A program made the position numbers and the translations under genes. Shown one piece after another: positions 31,049 through 39,800 of a stretch of 58,261 nt of DNA; position 1 is the first letter of the stretch; the number at the start of each line of letters is the position of its first letter. Where the stretch lies: the NCBI GenBank assembly GCA_030688315.1, contig JAUYIT010000030.1:1-58261 (forward strand), written 5' to 3'. This DNA is from Candidatus Komeilibacteria bacterium (lineage in GTDB: Bacteria; Patescibacteriota; Patescibacteriia; UBA1558; UBA10009). A model generated the notes under the pieces. That model had not been told where the DNA came from, made no database searches, and saw nothing but the letters and a program-made list of their open reading frames with translations.

Positions 31049-31077
31049 TTGCCAAAAAAAGAAGATTATGATATCAT
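31049..31077 (+). promoter_or_regulatory. Promoter for rpsB-tsf
   Basis: TTGCCA at 31049-31054 and TATCAT at 31072-31077 spaced 17 nt. The ~125-nt leader up to the rpsB start could hold an S2 autoregulatory site, but no clear structure was assigned. Confidence 0.6.
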
Positions 31078-31208
31078 AGCGACACGTTAGAAATTTAATT
31101 AATCCCTCACATTTCCGGAATTAAACTCCTCCCTTAATATAGGGCGAAACGGAAATGGCGGTTAAATCGACCCGGCCGAACATGGCGGGCGATAAAAAGG
31201 AGAAAAAT

Positions 31209-31913
31209 ATGACAAAAGTACCAGAATTATCAGTGTTGTTGCACGCCGGTGTCCATTTTGGCCACCAGTCCTCAAAAAGGTACCCGCAAATGGGTTCCTT
31301 TATCCATTCCACCCGCAATTTGGTGGATATTATCAATTTGGAAGAAACTTCCAAAAAGATGCAGGTTGCTTTGAATTTTATTACGGAAACCGTAGCCCGC
31401 GGCGGCACGGTTCTTTTTGTTTCGTCCAAGCGCCAAGCCAAAGCCGTGATTGAAAAACACGCCGTGGCTTGTGGCATGCCGTTTGTAACGGCTCGCTGGC
31501 TGGGCGGAACTTTTACCAATTTTGCCAGCATTTCCCGCTTGGTTAAAACTTTGCGCGAACTGGAACAAAAATTTGCCGGCGGTGAAATGGACAAGTACAC
31601 CAAAAAAGAACAGTTGGATTTTGAACGAGAAATGACGCGTTTGCATGAATTAGTGGGCGGCTTGAAAGAAATGCGCAAATTGCCCGAAGCCATTTTTATC
31701 GTGGATATTAAAAAAGACAAAACCGCCACGGCCGAAGCCAACAAGAAAAATATTCCCATCGTGGCTTTGGTTGATTCCAACGTTAATCCGTCAGTGGTGC
31801 AGTACGCCATTCCGGCCAACGATGACGCGGTTAAATCCATTGAACTTATTACCAGTTTGGCGGCCGAAGCGGTTATGGAAGGTAAGAATAAGGTTGAAGT
31901 TGCTAAGAAATAA
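31209..31913 (+). CDS. rpsB: Small ribosomal subunit protein uS2
   Basis: The protein from ATG 31209 has 234 residues and begins PELSVLLHAGVHFGHQSSKRYPQM, typical of S2, followed by IHSTRNLVDIINLEET, VLFVSSKRQAK, RWLGGTFTNF and PIVALVDSNVNPSVVQYAIPANDDA. The start at 31209 is chosen because AAGGAG precedes it at normal distance; an in-frame ATG at 31155 would add 18 unconserved residues. The rpsB-tsf-pyrH order is the common bacterial one. Confidence 0.97.
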   Translation: MTKVPELSVLLHAGVHFGHQSSKRYPQMGSFIHSTRNLVDIINLEETSKKMQVALNFITETVARGGTVLFVSSKRQAKAVIEKHAVACGMPFVTARWLGGTFTNFASISRLVKTLRELEQKFAGGEMDKYTKKEQLDFEREMTRLHELVGGLKEMRKLPEAIFIVDIKKDKTATAEANKKNIPIVALVDSNVNPSVVQYAIPANDDAVKSIELITSLAAEAVMEGKNKVEVAKK

Positions 31914-31919
31914 TTGATA

Positions 31920-32036
31920 AAATAACAAATAACAAAAAACAATTTACAAATAATAACCAAATTCCAATAATCAAACTAGCTTGTAATTTGCGGTTTGAAA
32001 TTTATTTGGAAATTGGAATTTGTATCTTGGAAATTT
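31920..32036. repeat. A/T-rich imperfect inverted repeat between rpsB and tsf
   Basis: CAAATAACAAAAAACAATTTACAAA and ...CCAAATTCCAATAATCAAAC face GTTTGAAATTTATTTGGAAATTGGAATTTG. The ~115-nt spacer therefore has a fold-back structure unlike a normal ribosomal operon gap. Confidence 0.5.
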
Positions 32037-32042
32037 AATTAT

Positions 32043-32627
32043 ATGATTTCAGCTGAAGTAATCAAAAAATTAAGAGAACTGACCGGCGCGGGCATGGCCG
32101 ACGTTAAAACCGCTTTGGATGAAGCCAAAGGGGATGAAGCCAAAGCCGTGGAAATTTTGCGCAAGGCCGGTCAAAAAGTGGCGGCTAAAAAAGCGGATCG
32201 TGCTACCAATGAAGGCTTGGTGGAATCCTACATTCATTTGGGCGGTAAAGTGGGCGCGTTGGTTAGCGTGGCCTGTGAAACGGATTTTGTGGCCCGCACC
32301 GACGACTTTAAAAATTTTGTTCATGAAATCGCTTTGCAAATCGCGGCCGCTTCGCCGATGTATCTTTCTCCCGAACAAGTGCCGGCCGAAGTGATTGCCA
32401 AGGAAAAGGAAATTTACGCCGAACAATTAAAAAAAGAAGGCAAGCCCCAAGCCATGCTGGAAAAAATTATGGAAGGCAAGATTCAAAAGTATTACTCCGA
32501 AGTTTGTTTGTTAAAACAGCTTTATATTAAGGATGATAAATTGACCATTGAAGGGCTAGTAGAACAAAACATTGCCAAACTGGGCGAAAATATTCAGATT
32601 AAGGATTTTAGCCGGTTATCGTTATAA
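32043..32627 (+). CDS. tsf: Elongation factor Ts (short form)
   Basis: From ATG 32043 the protein has 194 residues: the UBA-like N-terminus ISAEVIKKLRELTGAGMADVKTALDEAKGDEAKAVEILRKAG with the catalytic TGAGMADVK motif, then a single core domain with LVSVACETDFVARTDDFKNFVHEIALQIA. It is shorter than E. coli EF-Ts (~280), as in Thermus and many Patescibacteria. It exchanges GDP on EF-Tu. Confidence 0.96.
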   Translation: MISAEVIKKLRELTGAGMADVKTALDEAKGDEAKAVEILRKAGQKVAAKKADRATNEGLVESYIHLGGKVGALVSVACETDFVARTDDFKNFVHEIALQIAAASPMYLSPEQVPAEVIAKEKEIYAEQLKKEGKPQAMLEKIMEGKIQKYYSEVCLLKQLYIKDDKLTIEGLVEQNIAKLGENIQIKDFSRLSL

Positions 32628-32633
32628 CCAGTA

Positions 32634-32664
32634 AAGCGGTCAGATAAACTGGCCGCTTTTTTGT
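32634..32664 (+). terminator. Terminator after tsf
   Basis: AAAGCGGTCAG-ATAAA-CTGGCCGCTTTTTT: a strong stem directly followed by a T-run. Confidence 0.9.
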
Positions 32665-32691
32665 TACGCCTAAGTATGATAAAATATCGTC

Positions 32692-33387
32692 ATGGTTAAA
32701 TATAAGAGGATTCTCGTAAAATTCAGCGGTGAGGCGTTTGGCCAAAAGGGCGGTAAAATTGACTTAAACAGTGTGGGTCAAATTGTTTTGGAACTCAAAA
32801 AGTTAAGGCAGGACGGTGTTAAAGTGGCCGTGGTCAGTGGTGGCGGTAATGTATCGCGCTGGAAAGATGCCGGCAAAGGTAATCGGGTGGCGGTGGATTA
32901 CAAAGGCATGAACGGGACTTTGCAAAACGTGGGCGCTCTGGAAGCGGCTTTAAAAAAAGCGGGCGTGCCGGTTAGTGTTTACGTCAGTTTTTCTATAAAT
33001 TCAAAGTATCCACACTATTCATACGCCAAAGCTAAGAAAGATTACGAAAGCGGTAAAATTGTGATTTTTGCCGGCGGCACCGGTTATCCGTTTTTTACCA
33101 CCGATACGGCGGCGGTTTCCAAAAGTTTGGAAATGGGCGCGGAAATTTTTATCAAGTCAACTAAGGTCAGCGGTTTGTATACGGCCGACCCCATTAAAAA
33201 TCCTCAAGCCAAATTGATTAAAAAGATTTCCTATAAAAAATTGGTCAGTGATCAATTAAAAGTTATTGATTCTGTGGCTGTATCTTTGGCCTGGGAAAAC
33301 AAGTTGCCGATCCGCATTATCAAATGGGAACAGGGGAATGTGGTTAAGGCGGTTAAGGGTGAGAACTTAGGGAGCTTAGTTAGTTAA
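32692..33387 (+). CDS. pyrH: UMP kinase
   Basis: The 231 residues belong to the amino-acid-kinase fold UMP kinases: YKRILVKFSGEAFGQKGG at the N-terminus, VAVVSGGGNVSRWKDA, VIFAGGTGYPFFTTDTAAVSKSLEMGAEIFIKSTKVSGLYTADP and the C-terminal IRIIKW strand. It makes UDP from UMP. It follows tsf after a terminator, and a TAAAAT-like -10 just upstream suggests its own promoter. Motif spacing favours the archaeal-like shorter UMPK. Confidence 0.94.
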   Translation: MVKYKRILVKFSGEAFGQKGGKIDLNSVGQIVLELKKLRQDGVKVAVVSGGGNVSRWKDAGKGNRVAVDYKGMNGTLQNVGALEAALKKAGVPVSVYVSFSINSKYPHYSYAKAKKDYESGKIVIFAGGTGYPFFTTDTAAVSKSLEMGAEIFIKSTKVSGLYTADPIKNPQAKLIKKISYKKLVSDQLKVIDSVAVSLAWENKLPIRIIKWEQGNVVKAVKGENLGSLVS

Positions 33388-33425
33388 CTATTTTTTTAAA
33401 CCATTAATTATTAAAATAACCTTTT

Positions 33426-34424
33426 ATGAAAAAAATCAAAGTTGCTATTAACGGTTTTGGCCGGATTGGCCGGGCCGCGTTTAAAATCGCTTTAACCCAT
33501 CCGGAACTGGAAGTGGTGGCCGTTAATGATTTGTCCGATACCAAAAGTTTGGCGCATTTATTAAAATACGATTCCGTTTACGGACGTTTTGGTCAAAGCG
33601 TGGAAGCGGGCGAGGGCTTTATCAAAGTCGGCGCCGATAAAATCAAGTTTACCGCCATCAAGGAACCGGCCGAACTGCCTTGGAAAGAATTGGGCGTGGA
33701 CGTGGTTTTGGAATGCACCGGAATTTTTAGAACCAAGGAAAAAGTGATGTCGCACATCACTTCGGGCGCGCGTAAAGTCATTTTGTCCGCGCCGGCCAAG
33801 GATCATGACGTTAAAACTTTTGTGTTGGGCGTTAATGACCAAGATTATCAGGATGAACAAATCATCAACAACGCTTCCTGCACCACCAACTGCGTGGCAC
33901 CGGTTATGGCTGTGTTAATGGCGGAATTCGGCGTTAAAAAAGCCATGGTAACCACCGTTCATTCCTACACCGCCGATCAAAATCTGGTTGACGGTTCGCA
34001 TAAGGATTTGCGCAGAGCGCGCGGCGCGGCCATCAACATTGTGCCGACCTCCACCGGCGCCGCTACTGCCACCGCCGAAACCTTGCCGGAACTGCTGGGC
34101 AAATTTGATGGCCTATCATTGAGAGTGCCCACACCGGTCGTTTCCTTGTCCGACTTCACTATCTTACTGTCAAAATCGGTAACTAAAGAAGAAGTTAACG
34201 CGGCCTTTGTTGCATCCGCGGCCAGCGCCAGGTACAAAGGCATTTTAACGGTTACCCAAGATCCGATTGTTTCTTCCGATATTATTGCCGACCCCCATTC
34301 CTCCATCGTCGATTTGGATTTAACCCAGGTGGTGGATGGCGATCTGCTTAAAGTTATTTCTTGGTACGATAACGAATGGGGTTACGCCAACCGCTTGGTG
34401 GAAATGGTTAAGGTCGTGGCTTGA
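33426..34424 (+). CDS. gap: Glyceraldehyde-3-phosphate dehydrogenase
   Basis: The 332-residue protein has the NAD-binding start KVAINGFGRIGRAAFKIAL, the active site NNASCTTNCVAPVM with the catalytic Cys, HSYTADQNLVDGSHKDLRRARGAAINIVPTSTGAA and the C-terminal WYDNEWGYANRLVEM. It carries out the oxidative step of glycolysis. The TGA stop overlaps the -35 box of the next promoter cassette (34421). Confidence 0.97.
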   Translation: MKKIKVAINGFGRIGRAAFKIALTHPELEVVAVNDLSDTKSLAHLLKYDSVYGRFGQSVEAGEGFIKVGADKIKFTAIKEPAELPWKELGVDVVLECTGIFRTKEKVMSHITSGARKVILSAPAKDHDVKTFVLGVNDQDYQDEQIINNASCTTNCVAPVMAVLMAEFGVKKAMVTTVHSYTADQNLVDGSHKDLRRARGAAINIVPTSTGAATATAETLPELLGKFDGLSLRVPTPVVSLSDFTILLSKSVTKEEVNAAFVASAASARYKGILTVTQDPIVSSDIIADPHSSIVDLDLTQVVDGDLLKVISWYDNEWGYANRLVEMVKVVA

Positions 34425-34506
34425 CATATTTTTCAGAAGGTTTAAAATAGAATAAATTAAAATAAGGGTCACAAAACAGGCGTTATCACCTGGCGTGACC
34501 CTTTTT
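34421..34506 (+). ncRNA. Promoter-hairpin-terminator cassette, copy C (possible ~55-nt RNA)
   Basis: TTGACA (34421-34426), a 16-nt spacer and TAAAAT (34443-34448) are followed by GGGTCAC...CAGG-CGTTATCA-CCTG-GC-GTGACCCTTTTT. The outer stem GGGTCAC/GTGACCC, inner stem CAGG/CCTG and T-run end the unit. Two similar units flank the RiPP cluster. The next gene has its own promoter, so this one looks free-standing. Confidence 0.5.
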
Positions 34507-34525
34507 GTTTAAATTTTTAACTAAT

Positions 34526-34554
34526 TTGACAACATATCATATATGATATATATT
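34526..34554 (+). promoter_or_regulatory. Promoter with palindromic operator for the XRE regulator
   Basis: TTGACA (34526-34531), TATATT (34549-34554), 17-nt spacer. The spacer holds the perfect 16-bp palindrome ATATCATATATGATAT at 34534-34549, likely the autoregulatory site. Confidence 0.75.
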
Positions 34555-34585
34555 AATAATAATGTAATTAATAACCCTGAATCTT

Positions 34586-34879
34586 ATGAATAAAAAAATT
34601 GAAAAGGCCTTGGATTTTGAAGACGTCCTTAAAGAGGATTTAAAGGATCCAGAATTTAAAAAGTGGTTTGATTATTACGGCAAGCAGTTGGAAGTTTCGT
34701 TGGCAATTTTACGGTTGAGGAAAAAGAATCATATGACCCAGGCCCAGATGGCTAAAAAGCTCGGCACCAGCCAAAGCAACGTGGCCCGGCTGGAAAGAGG
34801 CCAGCAAAATTTTACCGTGGAATTTTTGGATAAAATCGCCACCGTCTTCAACAAGGAGCTTAAAATAAGTTTTCGATAA
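34586..34879 (+). CDS. XRE-family helix-turn-helix regulator (HigA-like, orphan)
   Basis: The 97-residue protein has an N-terminal DPEFKKWFDYYGKQLEVSLAILRLRKKNHM region followed by a Cro/C1-type HTH, TQAQMAKKLGTSQSNVARLERGQQNFTVEFLDKIATVFNKEL. The layout matches HigA-type antitoxins, but no toxin ORF is adjacent: GAPDH is upstream and a Pro leader unit downstream. It is therefore an orphan antitoxin or a stand-alone repressor, controlled by the palindrome in its own promoter. Confidence 0.85.
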   Translation: MNKKIEKALDFEDVLKEDLKDPEFKKWFDYYGKQLEVSLAILRLRKKNHMTQAQMAKKLGTSQSNVARLERGQQNFTVEFLDKIATVFNKELKISFR

Positions 34880-34889
34880 TTTTAGCCGT

Positions 34890-34918
34890 TTGACAATTAT
34901 TTCCGGAAAAGCTAAGAT
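34890..34918 (+). promoter_or_regulatory. Promoter of the proC attenuator leader
   Basis: TTGACA at 34890-34895 and TAAGAT at 34913-34918 with a 17-nt spacer; start near 34925, 13 nt before the leader ATG. Confidence 0.8.
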
Positions 34919-34937
34919 TAAATAAATCAGGAAAAAT

Positions 34938-35003
34938 ATGAAGATATCAAGGCAAAACAACGTTTTCCCCGTCTGCCCGCCTATTTTAGGCAGGGCCTTT
35001 TGA
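34938..35003 (+). CDS. Candidate proline leader peptide (21 aa) of proC
   Basis: An AGGA sequence 5 nt upstream precedes ATG 34938. The peptide begins MKISRQNNVF, continues PVCPP (three Pro codons CCC, CCG, CCT at 34968-34982) and ends ILGRAF before TGA. The two adjacent Pro codons lie within strand 1 of the attenuator (34975-34982). With proC downstream, this fits a ribosome-mediated attenuator responding to Pro-tRNA supply. Confidence 0.82.
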   Translation: MKISRQNNVFPVCPPILGRAF

Positions 35004-35067
35004 CATAGGATAAGTTACGATAAATTTATTCTAAAGCCCTGCCATTTAATTGCGCGGGGCTTTTTGT
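34975..35067 (+). promoter_or_regulatory. Pro-type attenuator controlling proC
   Basis: Strand 1 GCCCGCCT (34975-34982) pairs with strand 2 AGGCAGGGC (34988-34996; one bulged A). Strand 2 GGCAGGGC (34989-34996) can instead pair with strand 3 GCCCTGCC (35036-35043), eight perfect bp. Strand 3 AAAGCCC (35033-35039) pairs with GGGCTTT (35057-35063) as the terminator, followed by TTGTTTT. This is the complete 1:2, 2:3, 3:4 logic of classical attenuation. Confidence 0.82.
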
Positions 35068-35071
35068 TTTG

Positions 35072-35110
35072 CCCTGAATATTTTTAAGATGAAAATTAAA
35101 AATTTCAGGG
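35072..35110 (+). promoter_or_regulatory. Second leader hairpin before proC
   Basis: CCCTGAA-ATTTTTAA and TTAAAAATTTCAGGG form a long stem around GATGAAAA. No T-run follows; it may insulate the proC ribosome site or be a processing site. Confidence 0.5.
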
Positions 35111-35168
35111 AAGGGCATAAGGCATGTTCCTTCAACAACGCACATTCAAAATAAGGAGGATGCGGATT

Positions 35169-35984
35169 ATGAAAAGTAATCTGCGCCTAGGTTTCATCGG
35201 ATCGGGCAAAATGGCGGAGGCCATAATCAGCGGCCTGTTAAGGAAGAAGCTGATTAAGCCCAAGAAGATCATCGCCTGCGGACCTCAAGAGTTGAGGGCA
35301 AAAGATCTTCAAAAGAGGTTTCGCGTCAAAGCAATGATAGATAATCTGTCGGCCGTGGAGAGCGAGATTGTTATTCTGTCGGTTAAACCGCAAAGTATGG
35401 CTAGGGTTTGCCGGCAGATAAAAGGGAAGATCGCAGTAGAATCACTCGTCATTTCCATCGCGGCAGGAATTCCTTTGGAGTTTCTGAAGGCAGAGCTGGA
35501 GCATGACCGAATTGTCAGAGCCATGCCTAACACGCCCGGGTCTATCGGCAAGGGTATCACGGGCTGGACCTGTACTCCCGAAGTATCTGCAGAGCAGAAA
35601 AGCCAAGTGGCTAATCTGCTTGAATCCTTAGGGGTTCAGATCTTCATGGATGATGAAAAAAAGCTGGACATGGTCACGGCCGTTTCCGGCACTGGACCGG
35701 CTTACGTTTTCCTGTTCATGGAAGCGTTTATAAATGCCGCTGTCGAAATCGGACTTTCCAGGGATGAAGCCAAACAGCTGGTTTTGGAAACCATAATCGG
35801 TTCCGCCGAGTACATTAAGGAGTTTCCTCAAAAGCATCTGGCTCATCTGCGCGATGAGGTCACTTCGCCGGCCGGCACAACCGCGGCCGCGCTGTATGAG
35901 CTGGAAAAAGCCGGTTTTAGAACCGCGATTGCCGACGCCATCAACGCGGCTTATCAGCGTTCCATCAAACTGGGAGGAAAATAG
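35169..35984 (+). CDS. proC: Pyrroline-5-carboxylate reductase
   Basis: The 271-residue product begins LRLGFIGSGKMAEAIISGLL (NADPH-binding), continues VILSVKPQSM, VISIAAGIPLEFLK, VRAMPNTPGSIGKGITGW, VSGTGPAYVFLFMEAFINAAVEIGL and LRDEVTSPAGTTAAALYELEKAGFR, all ProC signatures. It makes proline from P5C. The ATG at 35169 lies at normal distance from AAGGAGG; one at 35160 is too close. proA and proB are not in the window. It is probably controlled by the Pro leader upstream. Confidence 0.96.
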   Translation: MKSNLRLGFIGSGKMAEAIISGLLRKKLIKPKKIIACGPQELRAKDLQKRFRVKAMIDNLSAVESEIVILSVKPQSMARVCRQIKGKIAVESLVISIAAGIPLEFLKAELEHDRIVRAMPNTPGSIGKGITGWTCTPEVSAEQKSQVANLLESLGVQIFMDDEKKLDMVTAVSGTGPAYVFLFMEAFINAAVEIGLSRDEAKQLVLETIIGSAEYIKEFPQKHLAHLRDEVTSPAGTTAAALYELEKAGFRTAIADAINAAYQRSIKLGGK

Positions 35985-35992
35985 CCGCAATC

Positions 35993-36026
35993 GGGCGTTT
36001 ATCTTTAAGGTAAACGCCCTTTTTTA
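35993..36026 (+). terminator. Terminator after proC
   Basis: GGGCGTTTA-TCTTTAAGG-TAAACGCCC followed by TTTTTT. Confidence 0.9.
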
Positions 36027-36093
36027 TAATTAAAAAGCATTCTTGACACTGCTTTAGTCAAGATATATTATAATGATAATATTCAAGAAAATT

Positions 36094-36396
36094 ATGTCAT
36101 TAAAATTTAAAAGAACCAAAGAGGATTTTGATTGCGAAAATTGCCAGTCCCATGTCAAAGGCGACGGTTATACCAACCATTGTCCGTCTTGTTTATACAG
36201 CAAGCATGTGGATAACAATCCCGGCGATCGCGCGGCTGTTTGCGGCGGTTTAATGAAGCCCGTGGGTCTGGATTTGGAAAAAGAAGTTTATAAAATTCGC
36301 CATTGTTGCGTAAGATGCGGAGTAATTAGAAGAAACAAAGCCGTGCCCGGGGATGATTTTAATAAGCTGATTGAGTTAAGCAAGTTGAAGAAGTAG
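36094..36396 (+). CDS. RNHCP-type zinc protein
   Basis: The 100-residue protein has the RNHCP layout: FDCENCQSHVKGDGYTNHCPSCLYSKHVDNNPGDRAAVCGGLMKPVGL and a second Cys pair in RHCCVRCGVIRRNKAVPGDDF. The paired CxxC/HCxxC motifs make a zinc-binding fold, and the family is often found near translation genes. The ATG at 36094 (MSLKFKRTK) is preferred over one 21 nt earlier. TTGACA and TATTAT about 40 nt upstream would drive it. Molecular role unknown. Confidence 0.8.
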   Translation: MSLKFKRTKEDFDCENCQSHVKGDGYTNHCPSCLYSKHVDNNPGDRAAVCGGLMKPVGLDLEKEVYKIRHCCVRCGVIRRNKAVPGDDFNKLIELSKLKK

Positions 36397-36494
36397 GGTT
36401 TTCTTTACTATCATTAAAATCCACAAAACTATTGACATTTTAACATTAATATGATATATTTAATTAAGAATTTTTGATATGTTAACTTAATAAT

Positions 36495-36815
36495 ATGATT
36501 AAAAAAGAGAAAGAGATTATAAATCAAAATTTAATTAATGATTTTGTTGCCCGGTTGACGCGGGAGCGCGGACTGGATAATCTGGAAGCCGAAGTCATAT
36601 CCCAGATAAAAACAGATTTGGCGGATAGGGTTTCTAATAAGATAAACGCTGCGATTATTGAAAAAATGCCCATAGACAAATTAACTGATTTTGAAAGTTT
36701 ACTGGATACGGGTACGAGCAGTGAAGTCCAGGATTTTTGCGCCACTCATGTTCCGAATTTAAACAGCGTGGTCGCCGCGGCCTTGGCTGATTTTGCCGAC
36801 AGTTACTTAAAATAA
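36495..36815 (+). CDS. Helical hypothetical protein (106 aa), possibly DUF5663-like
   Basis: The soluble acidic helical protein (INDFVARLTRERGLDNLEAEVISQIKTDLADRVSNKI ... IEKMPIDKLTDFESLLD) recalls the small DUF5663-type proteins of Patescibacteria, an impression only. It has its own promoter (TTGACA near 36435 with TATATT 17 nt on) and lies 6 nt before the 1603-residue gene, so the two are probably co-expressed and may interact. Confidence 0.5.
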   Translation: MIKKEKEIINQNLINDFVARLTRERGLDNLEAEVISQIKTDLADRVSNKINAAIIEKMPIDKLTDFESLLDTGTSSEVQDFCATHVPNLNSVVAAALADFADSYLK

Positions 36816-36821
36816 TAAAGT

Positions 36822-39800
36822 ATGCTTGAAAACCGGCAGTTAAGCCCCGAGAATAAAAATCCAGACAGATTGAAGGCGGTTATGGTTGACGTGTCGTCTC
36901 TGGCCGCCGACGCGGCTAGGGATGTGGCCATGGAAAATTTATCCAAAGACCGTCTGGAAGCCAATGGTTTTGGGGGTTTTCTCAAAAAATTGTGGAAACA
37001 TAATCTTTTTGCCGAATATTACCAGCAAAAAGAAATTATAAAAGCCAAAGAAAGCATTATTTCTTCCGGTAATGTTTTTGTTGATGAAACCGACGATAAG
37101 CAGTATCACGCGGCAGCCATGTCCGCTATTATTGAAAGATTCAGTTCTGACTATCATGATGCTTTGCACTTGGAAACAGGCGAAACAAAAGAAAATTTCG
37201 GCGCTTCGCCGGAAGAAGATCGGATAAAACGGCAATTAGTTGATTTGCTAAAAGAGTACGCGGAAAAAGATTTAAGCGATAAAAATATTGCTGATACTTT
37301 TGAAGCGGAAAAAAGCAGGATTTTTTCCCAAGTGCAGGATAAAAAAGCTAATATATTGTCCGGCGGCCACATGTACGCGGATAATCTTTTTGAAATCGCC
37401 AAGCAGATTCAACAGGCGATCATAGAAGGGCAGAGTATGGAAGATTTGACGGCTGATCTGGAATTTACCATCGGCCGGGCCAAAGCGGGCGTGAGGACCG
37501 AAGCGCAATACAACACGCTGGAAAGAATTTTTAATAAAATTTCAGAAACCAAGCCGGGCAAATATTTGGTCAGCAACGGCGTTTTGGCGTCGGGCTTGGC
37601 CCTGGCTTATTGTTTGTCATCCAAATTATCGCAATCGTTTGTGCGCAGCAAAGCGGCGCAATGGTCCACTTTTGGCGCCACTACTTTGCTGGCTGGGGGC
37701 TTATCCGGATTAAAGGAAGCAAAAAAGCTTGAAGAAGAGCGCGGTCAGTATTTCCGCCAAATGGCGAAGTCAAAAAGTTTTCGCGAGCAAAATCAAAATA
37801 ACGCCAGCGAGTATGAGGCCTATCGTTATCAGGCGGTTGATGCCGGCGCTTTAGCCGTAGCGATTGGCGGCGCGATGTACGAGCCTGGTCAGCCCGATGA
37901 AAAATTAAAAATGAAAGATCTTGACGCGGGCGGCTTGGAAGCTGCTTTGTCCGGTTTGGCGGAGTTGGAGGCGAGGGTTACGATGTCTGATAGGCAAAAA
38001 ATAGATTTAATCAGTTTTAGTGATGCTAAGTTGATTGAGCAGGAACGCTGGCAGTTGGATATATTGCGCGCCAAAGCCAAGATTGATTTAAAAAAATATT
38101 TTGCTCAAGCCGATAAAAAAAATATTTTACGGCAGGTTTGCGGTGATAGGGATTTGACGGAATTTTTAAATTCGCTCACGGAAGCCAAAATTTTTGGTCT
38201 GTTAAAAGGCACGGCTGGGGATGAAAACGGAATTGAGTTTAAAAACCGCTTGTTTAACAAAATGAAAAATAAAAAGGTGGCACAGGCGGTAATTAAGGGG
38301 GTACTAACCGCTCTTACAGTGGGCACGGCTGTGCAGGAAGGCATAGCATTGGCCACCGATCAGACCGGTTTTATTGAACGTATGATTAATGAGCATAAAG
38401 GTGATTCCGGTAAATACGCCACGGCATTGGAATCCTTGCGCCGTTGGATTAATCCCGAGCCCGATCAAATAATTACCACCGAACGGATTATAACCGAGAT
38501 AGTTGAACATGTTCCGTCCGAAGAATTAACCCAAGCGGCGGCTGAAAGCGCTTTGCCGCAAGCGGAGCCGCCAGATTTTAAAGACATTCATCGCGACCTG
38601 TGGTATGACAACGAAACCATTAAAGCTGATTTTAATGAATTAAAATTGCGCGGCGCGGGTATTAATCAGGCGATGGTTGACCAACATGGCAACTTTATTT
38701 TTTCGGTCAAGGAAATGGCCACAGACGGTTCCTTTGCAGGCGGTGGTTCAGCTGACGTTCCTAAGGCGCTGACCGAAGGAAAAATCAAGCTCTTGCTTTC
38801 TTTGAGCAAAGACACGCAGAACCAGGTTTTAGAGGTACCGATTGGCCCCGATGGTTTAGCTGTCATTACTAAAGACAGCCAAGCGGCCAGGATTTTATTT
38901 GATGAACAGGGTAATTTTTTGGGCCAGTATGCCGAAGTGGTTGAGGAGGGCCTGGTGGATGAAAACAATGTCCAGCACGTTAACGTTATCGCCACTATGG
39001 TCGGCAAGGGCGTGGAACCGATTGAAATTTTACCTGCCACGGCCGAACAGGTCGTTCCGGCACCAGAGCCGATTACGGAAACTAAAGAAAGATTGGTAAC
39101 CGAACAAACAATTATTCCCGGCCAAAAGTACCAACATGGTTTTCCGCCTCCGGCCATCGGTTTTTGGCAACGCTTAAAAACTTCCGTCAATTCCAAAGTA
39201 AAAAACAATTTAGAGGATCAAATTAAACCAGCAACAACCATGGAAAAAACGCCAAACCAACCAGTCCAAAATCCTGAAAAGCAAGAAAATATAAAAGTTG
39301 TTGAAGAGAAAACAATTGAAGAGAAGCCGAAGGAGGAGCAAAGAGATAATCCTGTATCCGCGCCTGCCGTTGTTGCCGCGCCGGTTATTGTGGCGGGAGC
39401 CATTGCTTTAAAATCAGCGGAACAAAAACAGGAAACTTCTGTTGAGAAAAAAAATATTGCGCCAACGGAAACGCCTGTTGTTAATGCAATGCAAGAGACA
39501 GGATCGACCAACAAAGAACAGTCAAAAGCGGAGCCCGCTAAACAGCCGGAGCCAGCCAAAAAAGAGCAGTCAGATTTGGCTCCGATGCCAGCTCAACAAC
39601 AGCCAGCTTTACCTGCCAGTCCGGAACCAACGCCTGCTCCGGCGGATAAAAAAGCCAAAGCGGCACGCGTAAAAAGAGAGCCAGCGGGCTTAAAGACGGA
39701 ACCTCAAAAAACAGAACCTCCTTTGCCGGTTGAATCAAAAACTCTAGAGCCGGAAAATATTGTTGTTGAATCGGAACCAGCCGCGCCCCAGCCGTTACAG

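Noticed and set aside
39442..39672. Lys/Arg-rich frames inside the linker of the giant protein
   Set aside because: Shadows of the Pro/Glu/Gln-rich linker in another frame.
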